Shown piece after piece: positions 54,978 through 60,000 of a stretch of DNA of 60,000 nucleotides (positions are counted from its first letter, which is position 1; the number at the start of each line of letters is the position of its first letter). Source of the stretch: Cryptomeria japonica (taxonomy: Eukaryota > Streptophyta > Pinopsida > Cupressales > Cupressaceae); NCBI RefSeq assembly GCF_030272615.1, contig NC_081413.1, positions 553,377,136-553,437,135 on the forward strand, read 5' to 3'. The notes beneath the pieces are model-generated. The model saw only the letters and a program-made list of their open reading frames with translations, was not told the origin of the DNA and did no database searches. The position numbers and the translations under genes are program-made.

Positions 54978-57002
54978 ATCTCATATGAATAATCTCTCCT
55001 AAAGAAATTATTGATTCTTCCCCTTAATCTATCCTTGTCCTCTTGCTTTGGGGGAAAGCATAGCATTTTCCCTTTCTCTCTTTCTATCTAAAGTGTCACT
55101 ATTCCCTTTAAGGGTTGAATTTTTCATATGTTTTTATCCTTTCTTGCATGAAACAATTTGTCTCTTATGACTAATTCCTCCTTAGGGGAATCTATGATAT
55201 TTCTTTCTCTCTCTTTCTCTCTTATAGATTACCACTTCTTTAGAGTTCCATTTTACATATACTAATGTCTTTTCTTGCATTGGATATTTATTCATTTGAG
55301 TATATTGTGCATTTGCTTATGTTCAATATATCTTTGGAAGTTGTGGAATTCTTCTCATTATCCTTACACTTGGGGGGCAATGATCTCTCTGTTTCTCTCA
55401 TTCTTTTTAAGGATCCACTTTTTCTTTGTTGAGTGGTGTTTGCTTATGATTTGATGTCATTCCTTGTGTGAAGTTGTTGTTTTCTCAAGAATTCTCTCTT
55501 ATGCAAGAGGTGTAAGTCCTTGGTTACAACCTCTTCTTCACTTGGAAATGTATATCTATTATGAATGTATCCCTCACATTAAGTCAAAAGTGTGTTATCC
55601 TTCATCAAGAATCTCTTTCACCAAGAAATATGAGGAAGGTATGAATTCGTGTTACCCTTCCTTTCTTTGGTAAATGATGCTATGTTTTTTCAAGAAAATC
55701 CTCTTAGAGGTAGATTTCTTTTGAGAAAAGATTGCTTTTCCTCCAAGGATCGTCTTTACACTTGTTGCAATATATCTCTTTGTCAGCTATCTTATCCTTT
55801 CTTATAAGAGTATTCCCCTTTTAACTTGGATTTATGAACATTATTACTTCAGGGATATATCCTTAGTGTTGAAGGCTAGGTATCTTTGTCTCTAAGCTTC
55901 CTCAAGACATCAACATAGACCTGTGTTGACATCTTAAAGGGGGGCACCCATATCACTCCCTTTGTACCATATTGTACCATATCTTTGCATATCAATTTTT
56001 GCATTTCTTAAACGAGGTGATCATTATTGAAGCCAGAGGAAACAAAATCTTATACGAGATGCTTCACTCTCGAAACCAGACACAACATTGATATATGTTT
56101 TAGACGAGGGTATACATTCTCAAAACCAGAGAAAATTAACTCTTACACGAGATGTCCTCAAAACCAGACATGTATTTTTTATTCACCCCTTGGCATTTAC
56201 ACATTCACCTCTTGGAATTTAAACATTCGCCTCTTGGAATTTACACATTCACCTCTTGGAATTTACATATTTGCCCCTTGGCATTTGCATTTACATTACA
56301 TGTCTTAAATAGGTTGATGCACACTTAAAACTAGAGGAAACAAACTCTTATATGAGGTGCTATATACTTGAAACCATACATCACTTGCACACACACACAA
56401 GGATGAGTAGAACTAGTTAAACATGGATAGACTATTCTTACTCTCCTCCCCAACATGGATCACCTAGAAAATACATCTAGGGGAGAGGTATCTATGTTAT
56501 CCTTTTTCATCATTCTTCTCATGAATCATCTAGAAAAACACATCTAGGGTGTATTCATGCTCTCTCTCTCATATGACTTCATAGCTTAGCTATAGTTCAT
56601 GGATGGTGCATTCTTTGCTCTTTTAAGTGATTATTTGTGTTTTTGAGATGGCATTTTTTCAAGAATGATATTAGTTGTTGAGACATTTTGATATCGAGGT
56701 CTCTTCAGCTCGTTGACTTGAGGTCTTGTTTTTGGTCTTTAGCTTTTGTTGTGTGTCTTTTTCCTTTGTTTGTCTTTTTGTCTTTGTTTGATTTTTTGTT
56801 TTTGTCTTGCTTTTGTGCATGCCCTTGCATATGTTTGAGTGAGTTAAGATCCTAAGATTGGGGGCTTGGTTCCTCAAAATTTGTGATGTCTTATACTCCT
56901 TGTGATTTTTCTCCACATTCCTCCTCTTCTTCATCTCTCTTCCATCTACTTTATCATTAGTATTTGTGTAAGCTCATACTCTTGCTAAAGTAGGGGCTAA
57001 AT
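54978..57002 (+). other. likely 3' non-coding region of an older gypsy-like element
   Basis: No gene is supported. At 56010-56170 and about 56330 there are several copies of a TTATACGAGATGC ... GAAACCAGAC motif, like 12235-12320 of the Tat fragment's post-pol region. A 22-bp tandem repeat lies at 56181-56290. Just before 57003 a purine-rich AAAGTAGGGGCTAAA precedes TGTAGTATCC, a plausible polypurine tract and LTR start. Confidence 0.4.
56181..56290. repeat. 22-bp tandem repeat, five copies
   Basis: Units of ATTCACCTCTTGGAATTTACAC and variants start at 56181, 56203, 56225, 56247 and 56269, exactly 22 bp apart. Confidence 0.9.
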
Positions 57003-57905
57003 GTAGTATCCTAAATTGTACCCCCTTATAATTTAGACCACATTTGGGGCCCTCACCTTAGTCTTCACATTCCTATGATTAACTAAGACCCATTTATTCT
57101 TGCATCATGCAAATATGGTATTGATATCACATTTTACCTTGCATTTACCTTTTATCCTAGCTCCATATAAGGGTAGGACTAGGGTGTGGTGCCTTGGTCC
57201 TCATTGGGCCATATTTTAAACCCTTTACCCCATCTCAAATTTGAGCAGGAAACCTTTCTTTGTGTCAGCCTATGTTGGAAAATTAACATAATTTATTGAA
57301 GGGAAAGCATATAAGGGAGCTTTCCGCTCTCATTTTAAGATACATTCATAAGGTGGTGAAATTAGGAGCACAAACAATCAAGTATTCAAGCATTCATCAT
57401 CAAGCATTTCTAGAGGTCTTTAAGGTTGCATATTCTTCATATATCTATTGTGGAGAAAATTTACATCATTCCTATGCAAGCATGTGTGTGTGATTAGGGT
57501 TTTGTCATGTTCATACCATTTCATACAACATATGTGATTACATTTAAGAAGCAAAGCATCATTATCAGTCATTGTAGATTTGAGGTATATCTTTCCATTA
57601 TTTATTTTAGTATTTGCAATATTTAATTCAAGGTTGATTCCTCAACTAGGGTTTGACTTAGGCAAACCCCTATTCCCGACCTATTTCCCCTTCTTTTTGT
57701 GTGTAGGAAACATGTACATAGATGCAATATTCATAATCAACATTATTTGTAGAGGCGAATCAATCCCCCTTTGGTGTGCAAAAATTTTGGAGGACCATGG
57801 AGATGGGCACCATGGTCCTGACATTTTAGGTTCTCTTTCGAGGATTAGATCCAAGTCTATGTACATTTCTCAGTTGCAGGTGTACAACTCAATCCCACAT
57901 CTGTA
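57003..57905 (+). repeat. candidate 3' LTR of the older gypsy-like element
   Basis: It begins TGTAGTATCC after a purine tract, as the Tat LTRs begin TGTAG-CACCC. No partner LTR was found, so the right end is a guess, and promoter and poly(A) signals are not clear. It is otherwise AT-rich with no supported gene. Confidence 0.3.
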
Positions 57906-58304
57906 GCTCACCATTTTCATGTTTTTACCTTCATTTCTAGCACTTTATCTAAATTCAACAATTCAACTTACAAAAGAGGACCTCAAATTAATCAATCCAA
58001 TCAGTATCTAGTCTTAATCTTTCCTGATTTTTTATTGAATCTATTGGAATCCCCCTCATTTGAATGTAATAGTCATCCCAAGAAAACATTATTGGCTTTC
58101 TCCCTCTAATGGTGGAAACCAATATTTTTCACCATTAAAATACCTAATGAAAGAACACAATTAGCTAACCAACTAGTAAAATGCAACAAGATATGCAAGA
58201 AAATCAAAATGGTTGCAAGTGTAAGCTATGTTAGGTTAACCAAAATGTAATATAGGAAATGTGACTCTTTAGTAACCAATGCATTAACCTAGGTGAATCC
58301 TTCT
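57906..58304. other. unassigned flank of the last Copia-like element
   Basis: AT-rich sequence without recognisable genes. The last five bases before the LTR are CTTCT. The matching duplicate would lie beyond the window. Confidence 0.5.
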
Positions 58305-59237
58305 TGTTGGCAATTGACACTCAATTGGTTGGTTTCACTTTGTTGTCATTAATGACAACATGATACTTTTTTTTGGCTTCATGTTTTGGTTCAGTTGTGT
58401 ACCGATAGGCACTTCACAGACACTACGGCACCGACACTAGCACCGATAGATAGAAGGATTTCTTTGGTTACCGGTAATGCAGACTGATATGGTTTAGAAT
58501 ATGGTTATCGGTATTGGAGGCCGACATCTCTTGGATCCGGCATTGACAATTATTTTTGATATTCATGTATTTATGTTATCTAGCTGACATGTAATTTTAT
58601 ATTGTAATAATCTTTGTAAGCCGACATAAGGCATGATAAAGTGTATAGGGTATATAGGTCAGTTGGATTAGATCATTTTTATATATAGATGGTGATGGAT
58701 ATGTGGATGTGATATAATGCAAAATATATCAGAGAGATTATGTATGTGAGGATATTTATGTAAGGGTTATTCCAGCAAAGGGTTTAGGGTTTTAGACTAG
58801 AACAAACAAAGCTTAAACCAGAACTATATTCTGGCATAGAAGATGCTATCTTAGTAGTTCAACACTTCTTTGAATTGTAGTTTGAATTTATATGTAGTTA
58901 GTGAGGCTCCTTTTGTGATTGAGAAGTGTGCTCTAGGCTGTAAGCCTTCCTGCAAGTGCATGCCCCTTATATTTTGTAATGTCTCTTCATATGGACAGTG
59001 GATTGATAGTGTGGGTCACAAATTCCACCATGGTTTTTCCTCTTTGAGGTTTTCCACATATCTTTCTGTGTGTTATGGTTCTCATTTATGTGATTGGCTT
59101 ATTGGTTTCTTTACTTCTTTCAATTCTGTATGTACCAGTATACCAGTTGGTGTATACATGTTTTAATAAGGTTAAAATTGGACTTCCCGGTATAACACTG
59201 ATTCACCCCCACCTCCCAGTGTTATTGGATTCCAACA
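58305..59237 (+). repeat. 5' LTR of the last Copia-like element (933 bp)
   Basis: The ends are TGTTGGCAATTG and TCCAACA. A TATATATA at about 58679 is a likely TATA box. It is bounded on the right by the primer site two bases later. Confidence 0.85.
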
Positions 59238-59239
59238 AT

Positions 59240-59251
59240 TGGTATCAGAGA
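59240..59251 (+). promoter_or_regulatory. primer binding site, initiator tRNA-Met type
   Basis: TGGTATCAGAGA, with one mismatch at the last base from the consensus TGGTATCAGAGC. Confidence 0.85.
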
Positions 59252-59305
59252 TTTGTACCTCGGAGGAAGTTTAACAACTTGAGGGAGATCCTGAATCCTG
59301 AATCC

Positions 59306-60000
59306 ATGGACATGGGTTTGGAGAAACAACTTGAGATGACACTTGAAGATTATGATGCTGAAAGGTTGAAGAACTTGAAGCTACAAGATGAATTGAATTT
59401 TGTTAAGGAATTCATTCTTGTCCTACAAGAGAGGCTATCATCTATTCAAGCTAGGAGGAAGAAACTTTTGCAATGTCAGGACGATGAAGAAAAAGATGCA
59501 CTTAAGGAACAATATCAAAAGCTAAGTCAGGAGAATATGGTCATGAGAAATGAAATGCAAGCTATAACTATGAGAATGTCTAAAGAGATTGAGGACCGAA
59601 AGAAAAAGGAAGAAAATCTTACTGTATCATTGAAGAAAAAATTTGAAGAATGTGGTAGGTTGGTTCATGAGAATGATATGTTGAGAACTGATTTAGTACA
59701 ATCCCAGAGTAATGAACAAGAGCTTGAGAGACATGATAATTTTGAGAGAAGATCTAGCTACTACAAGTGAGTACAAAGAGAAATTCAAGATTAGTTTAGC
59801 ACAACTAGATAAATTATTGAAGAGACAAAGGAAGATTAGAGATTCTAGTGGACTTGGATTTGAACAAGGATAGAGTTCTGGTACTGATAATGAAGATCAA
59901 AAACCATAAGGCATCGGTAAGGTAGTTTAATGCTTATAAATTTAATGGTAGATGTTTTGTTTGCAATAGATTTGGTCACATGGCTAGGCAATGTAGAAAC
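59306..60000 (+). pseudogene. gag: gag of the last Copia-like element, partial
   Basis: The first ATG after the primer site (59306) gives MDMGLEKQLEMTLEDYDAER, then about 130 residues of Glu/Lys/Leu-rich coiled coil, to a stop at 59770. Further on, in another frame at 59953-59994, an intact knuckle reads CFVCNRFGHMARQC, so at least one frameshift lies between. As in the 6840-7959 gag, the frame is open through the primer site and there is no FDGxNY N-terminus. The window ends inside the gene. Confidence 0.75.

Larger units (their letters stand above)
58305..60000 (+). mobile_element. 5' part of a Copia-like element, cut by the window end
   Basis: The LTR 58305-59237 starts TGTTGGCAATTG and ends CCAACA, and an initiator tRNA-Met primer site and a coiled-coil gag with a CCHC knuckle follow. 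It is the same general type as the elements at 1078-27943 and 1376-9190 but a different family, with a 933-bp LTR. Whether it has pol cannot be seen. Confidence 0.82.

Noticed and set aside
1-60000. tRNA, rRNA or host protein genes
   Set aside because: No cloverleaf or rRNA signature was seen; the only tRNA-related strings are primer binding sites. No intron-exon gene structure could be supported, but a diverged host exon in the unassigned stretches cannot be excluded by eye.

Overview
This is repeat DNA from a large, heavily methylated plant genome. I find no host gene I can defend. Everything recognisable is LTR-retrotransposon sequence in nested layers. The plant assignment rests on Copia-type elements primed by initiator tRNA-Met, Ty3-gypsy elements of the Tat lineage (two RNase H domains, antisense extra gene) and plant mobile domain ORFs. 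Many old, long-LTR, pol-less elements would fit a gymnosperm, but nothing here proves it.

Layout. 1-1077 is unassigned flank. 1078-27943 is one old Copia-like element on the plus strand (2.57 kb LTRs, gag only). Its 5' LTR is broken by three later insertions: a minus-strand Copia-like element with a long extra ORF (1376-9190), the 3' part of a Tat gypsy element (10328-17481), and a 3.03-kb non-coding insertion (18542-21574). The outer internal region (21916-25372) holds only a decayed gag. 27944-31139 is unassigned. 31140-36534 is a 3'-truncated plus-strand gypsy element with gag, protease, RT, RNase H and part of integrase. 37143-38690 and 54978-57900 look like the two halves of an older gypsy-like element, split by a young complete Tat element on the minus strand (38696-54972, perfect GGTAC target duplication, 799-bp LTRs differing at about 7 sites). 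58305-60000 is the 5' end of another plus-strand Copia-like element, cut by the window edge.

The most interesting system is in the two Tat elements. Each carries, between pol and the 3' LTR and on the opposite strand, a roughly 620-670-codon gene: plant mobile domain, acidic middle, coiled coil. Upstream of it are short arrays of a GCGTCTGTGT-like motif and, in the younger element, seven copies of a hairpin with constant loop and covarying stem. The younger element has the same motif array in its gag-pol leader, oriented towards gag. Both elements also share a hairpin against the polypurine tract and a conserved GTGAAAACC block after pol.

The elements decay in a distinctive way. By eye I count 27 TAG, 7 TGA and no TAA among internal stops, as expected if methylated CAG (CHG) sites deaminate to TAG. 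LTR divergence orders the events: outer Copia about 10 percent, nested Copia about 4 percent, young Tat about 1 percent. All counts are manual.
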